64,000 bases of DNA. Source: an uncultured Pelagibacteraceae bacterium (GTDB lineage: Bacteria; Pseudomonadota; Alphaproteobacteria; Pelagibacterales; Pelagibacteraceae). The position numbers and the translations under genes were made by a program. Positions 45,182-56,790 of this stretch are shown one piece after another (position 1 is the first letter of the stretch; every line of letters starts with the position of its first letter). The notes beneath the pieces are model-generated. The model worked only from the letters and a program-made list of their open reading frames with translations, ran no database searches and had not been told where the DNA came from. The stretch is from positions 124,001 to 188,000 of the forward strand of contig CACAYM010000001.1 of assembly GCA_902536765.1 (NCBI GenBank), read 5' to 3'.

Positions 45182-45507
45182 TTACTGCAACAAAAAAGTG
45201 GATTTTTCTTAAACTGAGCGCTGTTATTATGTTGCCTCTGATGATCTGGTTCGTATTTCAACTGGTTTCTATATACGATATGGGTTTTGAGGATATTAAC
45301 TCTTTTTTTGTAAAGCAGCCAAATAAGTTTTTGTTCTCTTTATTCGTAATAATTACTTATTTTTACTCAGCATTAAGCATAAGTGAGGTATTTGAGGATT
45401 ATATAGTGAATGAAAAATTAAAAAATGTCGCAAACAAAATACTCTATTTATTTGCTATTATAATGCCAATTTTTACAATATTTATATTATATAAACTAAG
45501 TTTATGA
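45178..45507 (+). CDS. sdhD: Succinate dehydrogenase hydrophobic membrane anchor SdhD
   Basis: A 109-aa protein with three hydrophobic helices. Conservation is weak, but position between sdhC and sdhA, size and topology settle it. [19 protein letters not shown] contains the loop expected before the last helix, with DY in the quinone-site position. The usual heme-ligand His in helix 2 is not obvious ([12 protein letters not shown]), a point worth noting. It overlaps both neighbours by 4 bases. Confidence 0.88.
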   Translation: MITATKKWIFLKLSAVIMLPLMIWFVFQLVSIYDMGFEDINSFFVKQPNKFLFSLFVIITYFYSALSISEVFEDYIVNEKLKNVANKILYLFAIIMPIFTIFILYKLSL

Positions 45508-47279
45508 GCAGTTACAAAATAATAGATCATGAATACGATGTTGTAGTTTTGGGTGCAGGAGGATCCGGACTTAGAGCTGCAGTTGGATTAAGTGAAGCTG
45601 GATTAAAGACAGCATGTATTTCAAAAGTATTTCCAACACGTAGTCATACATCTGCAGCGCAGGGAGGTATTTCGGCAGCATTAGGAAATATGGGCGAAGA
45701 CGATTGGAGATGGCATATGTATGATACTGTTAAAGGATCTGATTGGTTGGGAGATCAAGATTGTATAGAGTATCTTTGTAAAGAAGCACCAAGAGCAGTT
45801 TTAGAGCTTGAAAAATATGGAGTGCCATTTAGCAGAACAGAAGATGGTAAAATTTATCAAAGACCATTTGGTGGTATGACAAAAAATTATGGAAATGGAA
45901 CTGTGCAGAGAACTTGCGCAGCAGCTGATAGAACAGGTCATGCAATTTTACACACACTTTATGGCCAAGCTTTGAAACACAACACTGAATTTTTTATTGA
46001 ATATTTTGCATTGGATCTATTGATGAAAAATGGTGAGTGCAAAGGACTGATAGCATGGAACTTAAATGATGGAACAATTCATAGGTTCAGATCGCATATT
46101 ACAATTATTGCAACTGGTGGATATGGCAAAGTTTACTATTCAGCAACTTCAGCTCACACTTGCACTGGCGATGGTAATGCAATGGTTTTAAGAGCTGGAT
46201 TGCCACTTCAAGATATGGAATTTGTACAATTTCATCCCACAGGTATTTATGGTCATGGGACTTTAATTTCTGAAGGTGTTAGAGGTGAGGGAGGATATTT
46301 AGTAAACTCTAAGGGTGAAAGATTTATGGAAAAATACGCGCCTAAAGCAAAAGATCTTGCTTCGAGAGATGTTGTAAGTAGATCAATCGCGGTCGAAATT
46401 AATGAAGGGCGTGGTGTCGGCAAGGATAAAGATCATGTTCATTTACATTTAAATCATTTAGACCAAAAAGTAATTGAGGACAGATTGCCAGGTATCTCGG
46501 AGGCCTCAAGACTTTTTGCAAACGTTGATGTAACTAAGGAACCAATTCCAGTAGTGCCAACAGTTCATTATAATATGGGTGGAATACCTACTAATTATAA
46601 AGCAGAGGTAATAACAATGAATGGATCAGAAAAAACCGTTCCTGGACTTATGGCAATCGGTGAGGCAGCTTGTGTTTCTGTTCATGGTGCAAATAGATTA
46701 GGATCAAATTCTTTAATCGATTTAGTTGTATTTGGCAGAGCAGCAGCAAAAAGAGCCGCTGAACTTGTAAAACCTGGTATGAAACATGAAGACATTCCTC
46801 AAAGTGAAACAGATAAATGCTTAGATAGATTTGATAAATTACGAAACTCTAAAGGATCTAATCCTACTGCAGAATTAAGATTAGCTATGCAAAAAACTAT
46901 GCAATCAAAATGTGCAGTATTTAGGACTGAAAAAACTTTAACAGAAGGTGTAAATGAAATTAGAAAATCTTTTGAAGGTATGGAAAATATTTCTGTAAAA
47001 GATAATTCATTGATTTTTAATACAGATTTGGTTGAAACACTTGAATTTGATAATTTGATTAGACAGGCAATCACAACTATGGACTCTGCATATAGTAGAA
47101 AAGAGAGCAGAGGGGCTCATGCAAGAGAAGATTTTCCAAAAAGAGATGACAAATCTTTTATGAAACATACCTTGTCTTGGTGTGATGGTACAAAAACTAA
47201 AATTGATTATAGACCAGTAAATATTTCAACACTTACAAGTGATGTTCAGTACTTTCCTCCACAAGAAAGAGTATATTAA
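45504..47279 (+). CDS. sdhA: Succinate dehydrogenase flavoprotein subunit
   Basis: A 591-aa FAD subunit that oxidises succinate to fumarate. [22 protein letters not shown] binds FAD; the His in [16 protein letters not shown] is the covalent FAD site; [23 protein letters not shown] and [20 protein letters not shown] are conserved. The stop overlaps the sdhB ATG by one base. The start overlaps sdhD. Confidence 0.98.
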   Translation: MSSYKIIDHEYDVVVLGAGGSGLRAAVGLSEAGLKTACISKVFPTRSHTSAAQGGISAALGNMGEDDWRWHMYDTVKGSDWLGDQDCIEYLCKEAPRAVLELEKYGVPFSRTEDGKIYQRPFGGMTKNYGNGTVQRTCAAADRTGHAILHTLYGQALKHNTEFFIEYFALDLLMKNGECKGLIAWNLNDGTIHRFRSHITIIATGGYGKVYYSATSAHTCTGDGNAMVLRAGLPLQDMEFVQFHPTGIYGHGTLISEGVRGEGGYLVNSKGERFMEKYAPKAKDLASRDVVSRSIAVEINEGRGVGKDKDHVHLHLNHLDQKVIEDRLPGISEASRLFANVDVTKEPIPVVPTVHYNMGGIPTNYKAEVITMNGSEKTVPGLMAIGEAACVSVHGANRLGSNSLIDLVVFGRAAAKRAAELVKPGMKHEDIPQSETDKCLDRFDKLRNSKGSNPTAELRLAMQKTMQSKCAVFRTEKTLTEGVNEIRKSFEGMENISVKDNSLIFNTDLVETLEFDNLIRQAITTMDSAYSRKESRGAHAREDFPKRDDKSFMKHTLSWCDGTKTKIDYRPVNISTLTSDVQYFPPQERVY

Positions 47280-48052
47280 TGGTTCAAATAAGGTTACCTG
47301 AGAATTCAAAAATTGAAAAAGGAAACTATTATAAAGATAAAACAGGATCGAAAAATTTAAGGAAAGTAAACATTTACAGATGGGATCCTTCCACAGGAGA
47401 GAAACCGAGAATAGACACTTATGAAGTTGATATGGATAATTGTCCTTCTAAAGTTTTAGACATCTTAAATAAAATTAAAAATGAAATTGACCCATCTATC
47501 GCTTATAGAAGATCTTGCGCTCATGGCGTTTGTGGCTCTTGCGCAATGAATATGGATGGAAAAAATGGGCTTGCTTGTACTAAACCACACTCTGAAATCA
47601 AAGGTGATATAAATATTTATCCCTTGCCTCATTTAAAAGTGTTAAAAGATTTAATTGGAGATTTAAGCACATTATACAAACAATACGAGTCAGTAGAACC
47701 TTGGCTTAAAACCTCAAAAAAAAATGATGAAAAAGAAAATCTTCAATCCAAAAAAGACAGAGCAAAATTAGATGGTTTGTATGAATGCATAATGTGTGCT
47801 TGCTGTTCAACGTCTTGCCCAAGTTATTGGTGGAATGGAGAAAAATATTTAGGACCAGCGGTCTTACTTCAAGCTTATAGATGGATCATAGATAGTAGGG
47901 ATGAAGATAGAAAAGCGAGACTTAAAAAAGTTGCAGATGAGCTAAAATTATATAGATGTCATACTATCATGAATTGTACAAACGCATGTCCAAAGGGTTT
48001 AAATCCAGCAAAAGCGATTGCATCTATTAAGAAAATGCTTGCAACAAGCTAA
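47279..48052 (+). CDS. sdhB: Succinate dehydrogenase iron-sulfur subunit
   Basis: A 257-aa protein linking flavin to quinone. It has the [2Fe-2S] motif [16 protein letters not shown], the [4Fe-4S] set [16 protein letters not shown], and the [3Fe-4S] Cys of [37 protein letters not shown] is the usual N-terminal segment. It completes sdhCDAB. mmsA begins 23 bases later. Confidence 0.98.
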   Translation: MVQIRLPENSKIEKGNYYKDKTGSKNLRKVNIYRWDPSTGEKPRIDTYEVDMDNCPSKVLDILNKIKNEIDPSIAYRRSCAHGVCGSCAMNMDGKNGLACTKPHSEIKGDINIYPLPHLKVLKDLIGDLSTLYKQYESVEPWLKTSKKNDEKENLQSKKDRAKLDGLYECIMCACCSTSCPSYWWNGEKYLGPAVLLQAYRWIIDSRDEDRKARLKKVADELKLYRCHTIMNCTNACPKGLNPAKAIASIKKMLATS

Positions 48053-48075
48053 TTAGTTATTTAAATAATTTTTCA

Positions 48076-49569
48076 ATGAATTTAATTCAACACTTTGTAA
48101 ATGGTAATTTATCCAAAGGTGACTCCAATAGAAGAGGTAAAGTTTTCAATCCTGCAACTGGAGAACAAACTTCTGAAGTGATATTAGGATCTAAAAAAGA
48201 TTTAGATAATACAGTTTTAATCGCAAAAAAAGCTTTTGAAAGCTGGTCACTTAAGCCACCACTTCAAAGAGCAAGAGTAATGTTTAAGTTTAAAGAATTA
48301 ATTGAGAAAAACTCTGATGAGATAACAAAAATGATTGTTGCAGAACATGGAAAAGTTTATGAAGATGCAAAGGGTTCTTTAACAAGGGGTTTAGAAGTTG
48401 TAGAGTTTGCATGTGGAATCCCTCAAATTTTAAAAGGAGAGTTTACTGAGAATGTTGGCTCTGAGGTTGATAGTTGGTCTATAAGACAACCATTGGGGGT
48501 TTGTGCTGGTATTACCCCATTTAATTTTCCGGCCATGGTTCCCATGTGGATGTTTCCAATGGCAATTGCATGCGGAAATACATTTATACTAAAACCATCT
48601 GAAAAAGATCCATCGTGTTCAATAAAACTAGCGGAACTATTTAAAGAATCTGGTTTACCAGATGGTGTATTTAATGTTGTTAATGGAGATAAAGAAGTTG
48701 TGGATGCAATTTTAGTTAACAAAGATATTCAGGCTGTAAGTTTTGTGGGATCTACTCCGATTGCAAAATATATATATGAAAATGCTGCTAAAAATGAAAA
48801 AAGAGTTCAGGCACTTGGTGGAGCGAAAAATCATTGCGTTGTAATGCCTGACTGCGACTTAGATCAAGCAGTAAATGGCTTAATGGGAGCAGCTTATGGA
48901 TCTGCAGGAGAAAGGTGTATGGCTCAATCAGTTGCAGTTGCAGTTGGTGGCATTGGAGATAAATTAGTTGAGAAATTATCAAGAAAAGTAGAAGCCCTAA
49001 AAGTTGGCCCCGGTATGGATAAAAACTCTGAGATGGGTCCATTAGTAACTAAAGAACACTTAGAGAAAGTGAAAGGATATGTTGATTTAGGCGTTAAAGA
49101 GGGAGCAAAACTTGTTGTAGATGGAAGAAGCTTAAAACTACAAGGATATGAAAAAGGTTTCTTTATTGGAGGATGTTTGTTTGACGATGTTAAAAAAGAT
49201 ATGAGAATTTATAATGAGGAAATATTTGGACCAGTATTATCAGTAGTGCGTGCAAATGATTTTTCTGAAGCTACACAATTAGTAAATGATCACGAATTTG
49301 GAAATGGAGTGAGTATTTTCACAAGAGATGGTGATGCAGCTAGAAGTTTTTCCAGTAAAATAAAAGTTGGAATGGTTGGAATAAATATTCCAATACCTGT
49401 ACCAATGGCGTTTCATAGTTTTGGAGGTTGGAAAAGATCTCTTTTTGGCGATCAACACATGCATGGACCAGAGGGTGTAAGATTTTATACAAAACTTAAA
49501 ACTGTAACGTCGAGATGGCCATCAGGCATAAGATCAAACCCAGAGTTTGTTATGCCTACAATGAAATAA
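48076..49569 (+). CDS. mmsA: CoA-acylating methylmalonate-semialdehyde dehydrogenase
   Basis: A 497-aa aldehyde dehydrogenase that turns methylmalonate or malonate semialdehyde into propionyl- or acetyl-CoA. [39 protein letters not shown] and [20 protein letters not shown] (catalytic Cys in GERC) are specific to MMSDH as opposed to other ALDHs. It lies between sdhB and mdh. This would feed valine, inositol or C3 compound breakdown into the TCA cycle; a link to the DMSP genes nearby is possible but not shown. Confidence 0.93.
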   Translation: MNLIQHFVNGNLSKGDSNRRGKVFNPATGEQTSEVILGSKKDLDNTVLIAKKAFESWSLKPPLQRARVMFKFKELIEKNSDEITKMIVAEHGKVYEDAKGSLTRGLEVVEFACGIPQILKGEFTENVGSEVDSWSIRQPLGVCAGITPFNFPAMVPMWMFPMAIACGNTFILKPSEKDPSCSIKLAELFKESGLPDGVFNVVNGDKEVVDAILVNKDIQAVSFVGSTPIAKYIYENAAKNEKRVQALGGAKNHCVVMPDCDLDQAVNGLMGAAYGSAGERCMAQSVAVAVGGIGDKLVEKLSRKVEALKVGPGMDKNSEMGPLVTKEHLEKVKGYVDLGVKEGAKLVVDGRSLKLQGYEKGFFIGGCLFDDVKKDMRIYNEEIFGPVLSVVRANDFSEATQLVNDHEFGNGVSIFTRDGDAARSFSSKIKVGMVGINIPIPVPMAFHSFGGWKRSLFGDQHMHGPEGVRFYTKLKTVTSRWPSGIRSNPEFVMPTMK

Positions 49570-49570
49570 C

Positions 49571-50536
49571 ATGAAAAAAAAAATTTCACTTATAGGAGCT
49601 GGTCAAATAGGAGGCACGCTAGCGCATTTAATTGGGCTTAAAGAACTTGTTTCTGAAGTTGTATTGTTTGATGTTGCCCAGGGTGTTGCAAAAGGTAAAG
49701 CATTAGATATTGCACAATCATCCTCAGTTGATGGTTTCGATGTAAAATTTAAAGGTACTGACAAGTATGAGGATATAAAAGATTCCAATGTAATAATAAT
49801 TACTGCAGGCGTACCTAGAAAACCTGGAATGAGTAGAGATGATCTTTTAGGTATTAATTTAAAAATCATGAAGCAAGTTGCTATTGGTGTGAAAAATAAT
49901 TGCCCAGAGGCATTTGTAATATGTATTACTAATCCGCTGGATGTTATGGTTATGGCATTTCAGAAGTACTCAAAATTACCAACAAATAAAGTTGTTGGAA
50001 TGGCAGGTATTCTAGATAGTTCGAGGTTTAAACTTTTTTTATCTTTAGAATTAGGCGTACCTGTAAAACAAATCGATGCAATGGTTATGGGCGGTCATGG
50101 AGACACAATGGTACCACTTCCTAGTTTTACAAAAGTAAATGGTAAAATGTTAAATGATTTAATTAACGAGGGAAAAATTTCAGCAGATATAGTTGAAAGT
50201 ATAAATCAGAGAACAAGGGACGGAGGTGCAGAAATAGTAAAATATTTAGAAAAAGGATCAGCTTATTATGCTCCCGCAGCCTCGGGTGTAGAAATGGCTA
50301 TATCTTTTCTTAATGATGAAAAAAAAGTTTTACCATGTGCAGCACATTTAAACGGAGAGTATGGTATTAAAAACGTTTATGCTGGTGTTCCAGTTTTGAT
50401 TGGTAAAAAAGGTGTCGAAAAAATCGAGGAAATCCAGCTCGATGAAAAAGAAAAAAAAGAATTTTTAAATTCAGTTAATGCGGTTAAAAAACTTTGGGAG
50501 GCAGCCATAAAAATTGATCCTGAATTGAATAATTGA
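49571..50536 (+). CDS. mdh: Malate dehydrogenase
   Basis: A 321-aa LDH-like malate dehydrogenase. [22 protein letters not shown] binds [22 protein letters not shown] and [12 protein letters not shown] hold substrate residues, and the His/Asp pair is in [13 protein letters not shown]. The Arg at RKPGMSRDD and the size match the alphaproteobacterial type, not E. coli Mdh. The stop overlaps the sucC start by 4 bases. Confidence 0.97.
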   Translation: MKKKISLIGAGQIGGTLAHLIGLKELVSEVVLFDVAQGVAKGKALDIAQSSSVDGFDVKFKGTDKYEDIKDSNVIIITAGVPRKPGMSRDDLLGINLKIMKQVAIGVKNNCPEAFVICITNPLDVMVMAFQKYSKLPTNKVVGMAGILDSSRFKLFLSLELGVPVKQIDAMVMGGHGDTMVPLPSFTKVNGKMLNDLINEGKISADIVESINQRTRDGGAEIVKYLEKGSAYYAPAASGVEMAISFLNDEKKVLPCAAHLNGEYGIKNVYAGVPVLIGKKGVEKIEEIQLDEKEKKEFLNSVNAVKKLWEAAIKIDPELNN

Positions 50537-51696
50537 TGAATATTCATGAATATCAAGCAAAAGAATTATTAAAAAAGTTTGGCGCGCCAGTTCCAAATGG
50601 AGTTCACGGCGAAACATCTAAAGATCTATTAAATAAATCAAAATTACTTAAGACTGAAAAATACGTCTTAAAAGCCCAAATTCACTCTGGAGGAAGAGGA
50701 AAAGCTGGAGGTATTAAAATTACTAATTCGTTAGAGGAATTAAAACAAGCTGCTGATCAAATGTTAGGTAAAACGTTAGTCACTAATCAAACAGGACCAA
50801 AAGGTAAAAAAGTTAAAAAATTATATGTAGAGGAATCGTCTTACATAGATAAAGAATTTTACTTATCGTGTTTGGTAGATAGGGCAAAATCAAAGATTGC
50901 ATTTATTTCTTGTATTGAAGGAGGAATGGACATTGAGGAAATAGCAAAGAAAAATCCTGAAAAAATAATTACAACAAGAATAGACGTTGAAAAAGAAATT
51001 TCTGATTTAAATTGTGAAAAAGTTATAGATGTTTTTAAATTAGAATATGATGCTAAAGACCAAGCAATTGAACTTATTAAATCTATGTATAGATTATTTA
51101 TTGAAAAAGATGCAAGTTTAATTGAGATAAACCCTTTAGTTTTAACAAAAGAAAACAATATTCTTTGTTTAGATGCAAAAATTAATTTTGACGATAACGC
51201 TATTTTTAGACACCCAGATATTTATGAACTTCGTGATTTAAATGAAGAAGACCCAACTGAAATTGAAGCTAATAAAAAAGAACTTTCTTATATTAAACTC
51301 GATGGAAATATTGGATGTATGGTAAATGGTGCAGGACTAGCTATGGCAACAATGGATATAATAAAATTATTTGGTGGCAGCCCGGCAAACTTTTTAGATG
51401 TTGGTGGTGGAGCATCAAAGGATAAAGTTGCAGCTGCTTTTAAAATGATACTCAGTGATAAAAATGTAAAAGGTATTTTAATTAATATCTTTGGAGGCAT
51501 AATGAGATGCGATGTATTAGCTTTAGGTGTAGTTGAAGCTGCTAAAGAAATGAAAATAGATATCCCATTAGTTGTCAGATTAGCAGGTACTAACTATGAA
51601 AAAGGAAAAAAAATCTTAGACGATTCTAAATTAAAAATTATTTCTGCCTCAGATTTATCTGAAGCTGCAAAAAAAGTTGTAGAGATTACTAAATAA
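50533..51696 (+). CDS. sucC: Succinyl-CoA synthetase beta subunit
   Basis: A 387-aa ATP-grasp subunit. [46 protein letters not shown] and [15 protein letters not shown] are hallmarks. With SucD it converts succinyl-CoA to succinate with substrate-level ATP or GTP formation. The likely start is the second Met of MMNIHEYQ (50536), which matches the family. One base separates its stop from sucD. Confidence 0.98.
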   Translation: MMNIHEYQAKELLKKFGAPVPNGVHGETSKDLLNKSKLLKTEKYVLKAQIHSGGRGKAGGIKITNSLEELKQAADQMLGKTLVTNQTGPKGKKVKKLYVEESSYIDKEFYLSCLVDRAKSKIAFISCIEGGMDIEEIAKKNPEKIITTRIDVEKEISDLNCEKVIDVFKLEYDAKDQAIELIKSMYRLFIEKDASLIEINPLVLTKENNILCLDAKINFDDNAIFRHPDIYELRDLNEEDPTEIEANKKELSYIKLDGNIGCMVNGAGLAMATMDIIKLFGGSPANFLDVGGGASKDKVAAAFKMILSDKNVKGILINIFGGIMRCDVLALGVVEAAKEMKIDIPLVVRLAGTNYEKGKKILDDSKLKIISASDLSEAAKKVVEITK

Positions 51697-51697
51697 T

Positions 51698-52573
51698 ATG
51701 TCGATATTAGTGAATAAAAATACAAAACTTATTTGTCAAGGTTTCACTGGTTCTCATGGAACATTTCATTCTGAACAGTCTATTTTATATGGAACCAATT
51801 TAGTAGGTGGAGTAACACCTAGAAAGGGAGGCCAAACACATCTTGGTAAACCAGTCTTTGATACAGTTAAGGAAGCTAAAGAAAAGACTGGTGCAAATGC
51901 CACTATGATTTATGTTCCAGCAAAGTTTGCAGCAAATGCAATTATTGAAGCAATAGAGGCATCAATTGAAATTATAGTTTGTGTTACTGAGGGAATTCCA
52001 ATTATTGATATGTTGAAGGTAAAAAAGTATTTATCTAAATCTAAATCAAGATTAATTGGGCCTAACTGTCCTGGTATTATTACACCTGATGAATGTAAAA
52101 TTGGAATCATGCCTGGAAATATCCATAAAAAAGGATCAGTTGGAATAGTCTCAAGATCTGGAACACTAACCTACGAGGCTGTAGCACAAACAACAGCTAA
52201 TGGACTAGGCCAATCAACATGCATCGGAATTGGAGGAGATCCAATCAATGGGACAAATTTTATAGATTGTTTGGATTTATTTTTGAAAGATGAAAGTACA
52301 AAATCAATTGTTATGATTGGTGAAATTGGTGGAAGTGCTGAGGAAGAGGCAGCTGAATTTATCTCTAAACATGAAATAAAAAAACCAATGGTTGGTTTTA
52401 TTGCTGGTCTCACAGCACCCAAAGGTAAAAGAATGGGACATGCGGGAGCAATTATTTCTGGTGGGAAAGGTGGAGCTAAAGAAAAGATAAAAATTTTGCA
52501 AAAAGCAGGTATTACAATTACAGAGTCGCCTGCAGATATTGGAAAAACCTTACTTAATAAATTGTCACTTTAA
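51698..52573 (+). CDS. sucD: Succinyl-CoA synthetase alpha subunit
   Basis: A 291-aa CoA-binding subunit. [46 protein letters not shown], and the phospho-His region [20 protein letters not shown] are diagnostic. It is a partner of SucC. A 35-bp AT-rich gap precedes sucA, the largest break inside the suc block. Confidence 0.98.
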   Translation: MSILVNKNTKLICQGFTGSHGTFHSEQSILYGTNLVGGVTPRKGGQTHLGKPVFDTVKEAKEKTGANATMIYVPAKFAANAIIEAIEASIEIIVCVTEGIPIIDMLKVKKYLSKSKSRLIGPNCPGIITPDECKIGIMPGNIHKKGSVGIVSRSGTLTYEAVAQTTANGLGQSTCIGIGGDPINGTNFIDCLDLFLKDESTKSIVMIGEIGGSAEEEAAEFISKHEIKKPMVGFIAGLTAPKGKRMGHAGAIISGGKGGAKEKIKILQKAGITITESPADIGKTLLNKLSL

Positions 52574-52608
52574 AATCTATAGTTAAACATTATAATAAGA
52601 TAATAATA

Positions 52609-55482
52609 ATGACTTCTAGTAAAAATATTGAATTTAAAAAGACCTCTTTTTTAAATAAGTCAAATAGTGCATTTATTGAAGAAATGTACATCAAGTATAT
52701 TGAAAAAGATCCTAATCTACCCGAAAGTTGGAGAGAATATTTTAAAGATCTTAACGATGATATTGAATCAATAATTAAAGAAGTAGAGGGACCTTCTTGG
52801 GCTCAAAGAAAAAAAGTAAATCTAGATAAAATAACTGACGAATTAGCAGGACAGAATCAAAATATCAAAACATCAGGAAGTTCAATAACACAATCAATTA
52901 AAGCTATTGCACTTATTAGAGCATATAGAATTAGAGGCCATTTGATAGCAAACCTTGACCCATTAGGAATGATGGAAAGAAATTATATACATGAGCTTCA
53001 TCCTCAAGATCATGGTTTCAAAAAAGAAGATTACAATAAAAAAATTTTTATAGGATCTTATCTAAATACTACCTCTGCATCCATAAATGAAATTTTACAA
53101 AAATTAAGAAAAGTATATTGCTCAAATATTGGAGTGGAATATATGCATATTTCAGATCCTGTAGAAAAAATTTGGTTTAGAGAGAGAATGGAAAAAGAGG
53201 AAAATCAAATTAACTTCACAAGTAATGGAAAAAAGGCAATTTTTAATAAAATAGTCCAGGCAGAAGGTTTTGAAAAATTTCTCGCAAAAAAATATGTAGG
53301 CACAAAAAGATTTGGTCTTGATGGCGCAGAATCTTTAATACCTGCCTTAGAGCAAATAATTAAAAGAGGTGGTCAATTAGGTGTAAAAGAAATCAAAATA
53401 GGAATGCCCCATAGAGGAAGATTGAACGTACTGGCAAATGTCTTACAAAAATCCTACAAACGGATATTTAATGAGTTTGCTGGAGAAATTTCCAATCTTA
53501 GAAAAGAAGATTCAACTGGAGATGTGAAATATCATTTAGGTGCTTCTTCAGATAGAGAATTTGATGGAAATTCTGTTCATGTAAGTTTAACTGATAATCC
53601 TTCCCATTTAGAGGCTGTTAACCCTATCGTGTTGGGACAGACGAGGGCCAAACAATTTTTTCATAAAGATTTAAAAAGAAAACAGGTTATTCCAATTCTA
53701 ATTCACGGCGATGCTGCTTTTGCAGGACAAGGTATAGTTGCAGAATGTTTTGCCATGTCTGGATTAAAGGGACATAACACGGGTGGTACGATACATATTA
53801 TAGTTAATAATCAAATTGGTTTTACGACTAGTCCTAGATTTGCACGTTCTAGTCCTTACCCATCTGATTTAGGAAAAATAGTAGACGCACCCATTTTACA
53901 CTGTAATGGAGATGATCCAGAGGCTGTTGTGCATTGCGCTAAAATTGCAATAGAGTTTAGGCAAAAATTTAGCAAAGACGTAGTTATAGACATGATATGT
54001 TATAGAAGATTTGGTCATAATGAAGGAGATGAACCTTCTTTTACACAACCATTAATGTATAAAAAAATCAGGTCACATCCATCAACATTAAAAATATATG
54101 GTGAAAAATTAATAAAAGAAAAAACTATAAGTAAAAGCGATCTTGAAAATCAAATTATATCTTTTAGATCTTTATTAGATGAACAATTTAAAACAGCAAA
54201 AGATATTAAACCAAAACTAGATTGGTTTGAGGGTACTTGGTCGAGGTACCAACCAAAAAAAGGCAAAGATAGAAGAGGAGCGACTGGAGTTGATATAGAT
54301 AAAATAATTAAGATTTCAGAAAAAATAAATAAAGTTAGTGAAAAAATAAATATACATAAAACAATTCAAAAAATATTAACCAATAGACACAAATGTATAT
54401 TGGATAAAAAAAACATTGATTGGGCAAGTGCTGAAAGTTTAGCTTTTGCAACGCTTTTAGACGAAGGTTATCCTGTTAGATTAGTTGGACAAGATTCAGG
54501 CAGAGGTACTTTCAGCCAAAGACATTCAGTTTTAAGAAATCAAGAGGACAATACAAGATTTATTCCTTTGAACAATATTTCCAAAAACCAAAAAAATTTT
54601 GAGATAGTAGATAGTCTACTATCTGAATTAGCAGTTTTAGGTTTTGAGTATGGGTATAGTCTAGTTGAACCTGAAACCTTAACGATGTGGGAGGCACAAT
54701 TTGGCGATTTTGCAAATGGAGCTCAAGTTATTATTGATCAATTCATATCATCAGGAGAAAGAAAATGGTCACGTGCATCAGGGCTAGTTTTGCTTTTACC
54801 ACACGGATATGAGGGACAAGGTCCAGAACATTCATCAGCTAGATTAGAAAGATTTCTACAATTATGTGGTCAGGAAAATCTTCAAGTTATGAATTGTACA
54901 ACTCCAGCAAATTACTTTCACGCACTAAGAAGACAAATACACAGAGATTTTAGAAAACCACTCGTCATCATGACACCTAAATCATTACTAAGACATAAAA
55001 TTTGTGTTTCAAATTTAGATGATTTTAGTAAGAAAAACTCTTTTCACAGAATTTTAGAAGACCATGCTTTTGAGAAGAAAAATGGTTTTTTAGAATTAGA
55101 AAAATCAAAAAATATTAACAAGGTAATTATGTGTTCAGGAAAAATATATTTTGATCTACTAGAGGCAAGAGAAAAATACAAAAGAAGAGACGTCGTTTTA
55201 CTGAGAATTGAACAGCTTTATCCTTTTCCAGCTAAATCATTAGTAAAATCTATTAAACCATATGCTAAAAATGCTGAATTTATATGGTGCCAAGAAGAAC
55301 CAAAAAATATGGGGGCATGGTCGCATGTGAGAGATTATATACAATGGACATTGGACTTTATTAAAGCTAATAATAAAAATGTTTCTTATATTGGAAGAGC
55401 TCCAGCTGCCTCTCCAGCGACTGGATATGCTAAAAGGCACGTTGCTCAACAAAAAGGAATTTTGGAAAAAGTGTTTAATTAA
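52609..55482 (+). CDS. sucA: 2-oxoglutarate dehydrogenase E1 component
   Basis: A 957-aa thiamine-diphosphate decarboxylase. The N-terminal SAFIEEMYIKYIEKDPNLPESWREYF binds E2; IGMPHRGRLNVLANVL, GDAAFAGQGIVAE, and INNQIGFTT-like VNNQIGFTTSPRFARSSPYPSD surround ThDP. The C-terminal QFGDFANGAQVIIDQFI and LPHGYEGQGPEHSSARLERFLQ belong to the second transketolase half. The size is typical. sucB begins immediately after its stop. Confidence 0.98.
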   Translation: MTSSKNIEFKKTSFLNKSNSAFIEEMYIKYIEKDPNLPESWREYFKDLNDDIESIIKEVEGPSWAQRKKVNLDKITDELAGQNQNIKTSGSSITQSIKAIALIRAYRIRGHLIANLDPLGMMERNYIHELHPQDHGFKKEDYNKKIFIGSYLNTTSASINEILQKLRKVYCSNIGVEYMHISDPVEKIWFRERMEKEENQINFTSNGKKAIFNKIVQAEGFEKFLAKKYVGTKRFGLDGAESLIPALEQIIKRGGQLGVKEIKIGMPHRGRLNVLANVLQKSYKRIFNEFAGEISNLRKEDSTGDVKYHLGASSDREFDGNSVHVSLTDNPSHLEAVNPIVLGQTRAKQFFHKDLKRKQVIPILIHGDAAFAGQGIVAECFAMSGLKGHNTGGTIHIIVNNQIGFTTSPRFARSSPYPSDLGKIVDAPILHCNGDDPEAVVHCAKIAIEFRQKFSKDVVIDMICYRRFGHNEGDEPSFTQPLMYKKIRSHPSTLKIYGEKLIKEKTISKSDLENQIISFRSLLDEQFKTAKDIKPKLDWFEGTWSRYQPKKGKDRRGATGVDIDKIIKISEKINKVSEKINIHKTIQKILTNRHKCILDKKNIDWASAESLAFATLLDEGYPVRLVGQDSGRGTFSQRHSVLRNQEDNTRFIPLNNISKNQKNFEIVDSLLSELAVLGFEYGYSLVEPETLTMWEAQFGDFANGAQVIIDQFISSGERKWSRASGLVLLLPHGYEGQGPEHSSARLERFLQLCGQENLQVMNCTTPANYFHALRRQIHRDFRKPLVIMTPKSLLRHKICVSNLDDFSKKNSFHRILEDHAFEKKNGFLELEKSKNINKVIMCSGKIYFDLLEAREKYKRRDVVLLRIEQLYPFPAKSLVKSIKPYAKNAEFIWCQEEPKNMGAWSHVRDYIQWTLDFIKANNKNVSYIGRAPAASPATGYAKRHVAQQKGILEKVFN

Positions 55483-56790
55483 ATGAATGAAAAAATTGTA
55501 GTACCCGCTTTAGGTGAAAGTGTTACAGAAGCAACAATAGCCAAGTGGCTAAAGAGTGTTGGTGATACTGTAGAAGTTGATGAACCTATAGTAGAATTAG
55601 AAACTGACAAGGTAAATTTAGAGGTACCATCTCCTGTAAGTGGAACAATTGGTGACATCAAACATAAAGATGGTGAAGTAGTAGAAGTTGGAGCTGTTTT
55701 GGGATCAATACAAGCTAATGGCAATGAGACTGTTCAAGAAATAAAAAAAATAGAACCAGATGTTAAAATTGAGCAGGTAAAAGACCCACCAGAGGAAAAA
55801 GTTGAAAAGATTGTAGAGGAAGTCAAACCTTTAGAATTAGAGGAAGAAGTAGAGGATGAAACATCTTTAGAAGAAGAACCTTTGGTTCTTACAGAAGAAA
55901 TACCTACAAATGGTTCTAGAAAAAATAATTTGTCAAATACACTTTCTCCGTCAGTAAGAAAAATTGTTGCTGAAAACAAGATAGATTTAAAATCAATACA
56001 AGGATCAGGAAAAGATGGCCAAGTTCTAAAAGGCGATTTAATAAATTTAATGTCAAAATCTCCAAAACCCTCAGAAAGAAAAATTAAATTTGGACAAGAA
56101 GAAAGAATTAAAATGAGCAGATTGAGACAGACAATTGCAAAAAGACTAAAACAAGCACAAGAAAATGCTGCCCTTTTAACTACATTTAATGAAGTTGATA
56201 TGTCTAATGTTATTAAAATGAGAAAAGATTATCAGGATGATTTTTTAAAAAAATATGGAGTTAAGCTTGGGTTTATGTCTTTTTTTGTAAAAGCAAGCAT
56301 TGAAGCTCTAAAATTATTTCCAGCTGTTAACGCTGAAATAGACGGAGAAGAAATAGTCTATAAAAATTACTATAATATAAGTTTTGCAGTTGCTACAGAT
56401 AAAGGATTAGTTGTTCCTGTTTTAAAAAATGCAGATGAAATGTCTTTTGCTCAAATTGAAAACGAAATTAAAACAATCTCTGAAAAAGCTAGAGACGGTA
56501 AGCTAACTATAGAGGATCTTCAAGGCGGTACATTTACTATAAGTAATGGTGGTGTTTACGGCTCAATGCTTTCTACGCCAATTCTAAACTTACCCCAATC
56601 AGGAGTTCTAGGCATGCATAATATTGTTGATAGACCTGTTGTAGTTGATGGCGGAATTAAAGTTAGACCCGTCATGTATTTAGCGCTATCATATGATCAT
56701 AGAATAATCGATGGTAAAGACTCTGTATCATTTTTAAAATTGATAAAAGAAAAATTAGAGAATCCAGAAAAATTATTTTTAGAAATTTAA
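55483..56790 (+). CDS. sucB: 2-oxoglutarate dehydrogenase E2 (dihydrolipoyl succinyltransferase)
   Basis: A 435-aa protein with one N-terminal lipoyl domain (Lys in VELETDKVNLEVPSPVSG), a Glu-rich linker of about 80 residues, a peripheral-subunit-binding domain (LSPSVRKIVAENKIDLKSI) and the acyltransferase core ending in LALSYDHRIIDGKDSVSFL with the catalytic His and Asp. The linker is strongly acidic, unlike the common Ala/Pro-rich form. The stop overlaps the lpdA start by one base. Confidence 0.97.
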   Translation: MNEKIVVPALGESVTEATIAKWLKSVGDTVEVDEPIVELETDKVNLEVPSPVSGTIGDIKHKDGEVVEVGAVLGSIQANGNETVQEIKKIEPDVKIEQVKDPPEEKVEKIVEEVKPLELEEEVEDETSLEEEPLVLTEEIPTNGSRKNNLSNTLSPSVRKIVAENKIDLKSIQGSGKDGQVLKGDLINLMSKSPKPSERKIKFGQEERIKMSRLRQTIAKRLKQAQENAALLTTFNEVDMSNVIKMRKDYQDDFLKKYGVKLGFMSFFVKASIEALKLFPAVNAEIDGEEIVYKNYYNISFAVATDKGLVVPVLKNADEMSFAQIENEIKTISEKARDGKLTIEDLQGGTFTISNGGVYGSMLSTPILNLPQSGVLGMHNIVDRPVVVDGGIKVRPVMYLALSYDHRIIDGKDSVSFLKLIKEKLENPEKLFLEI

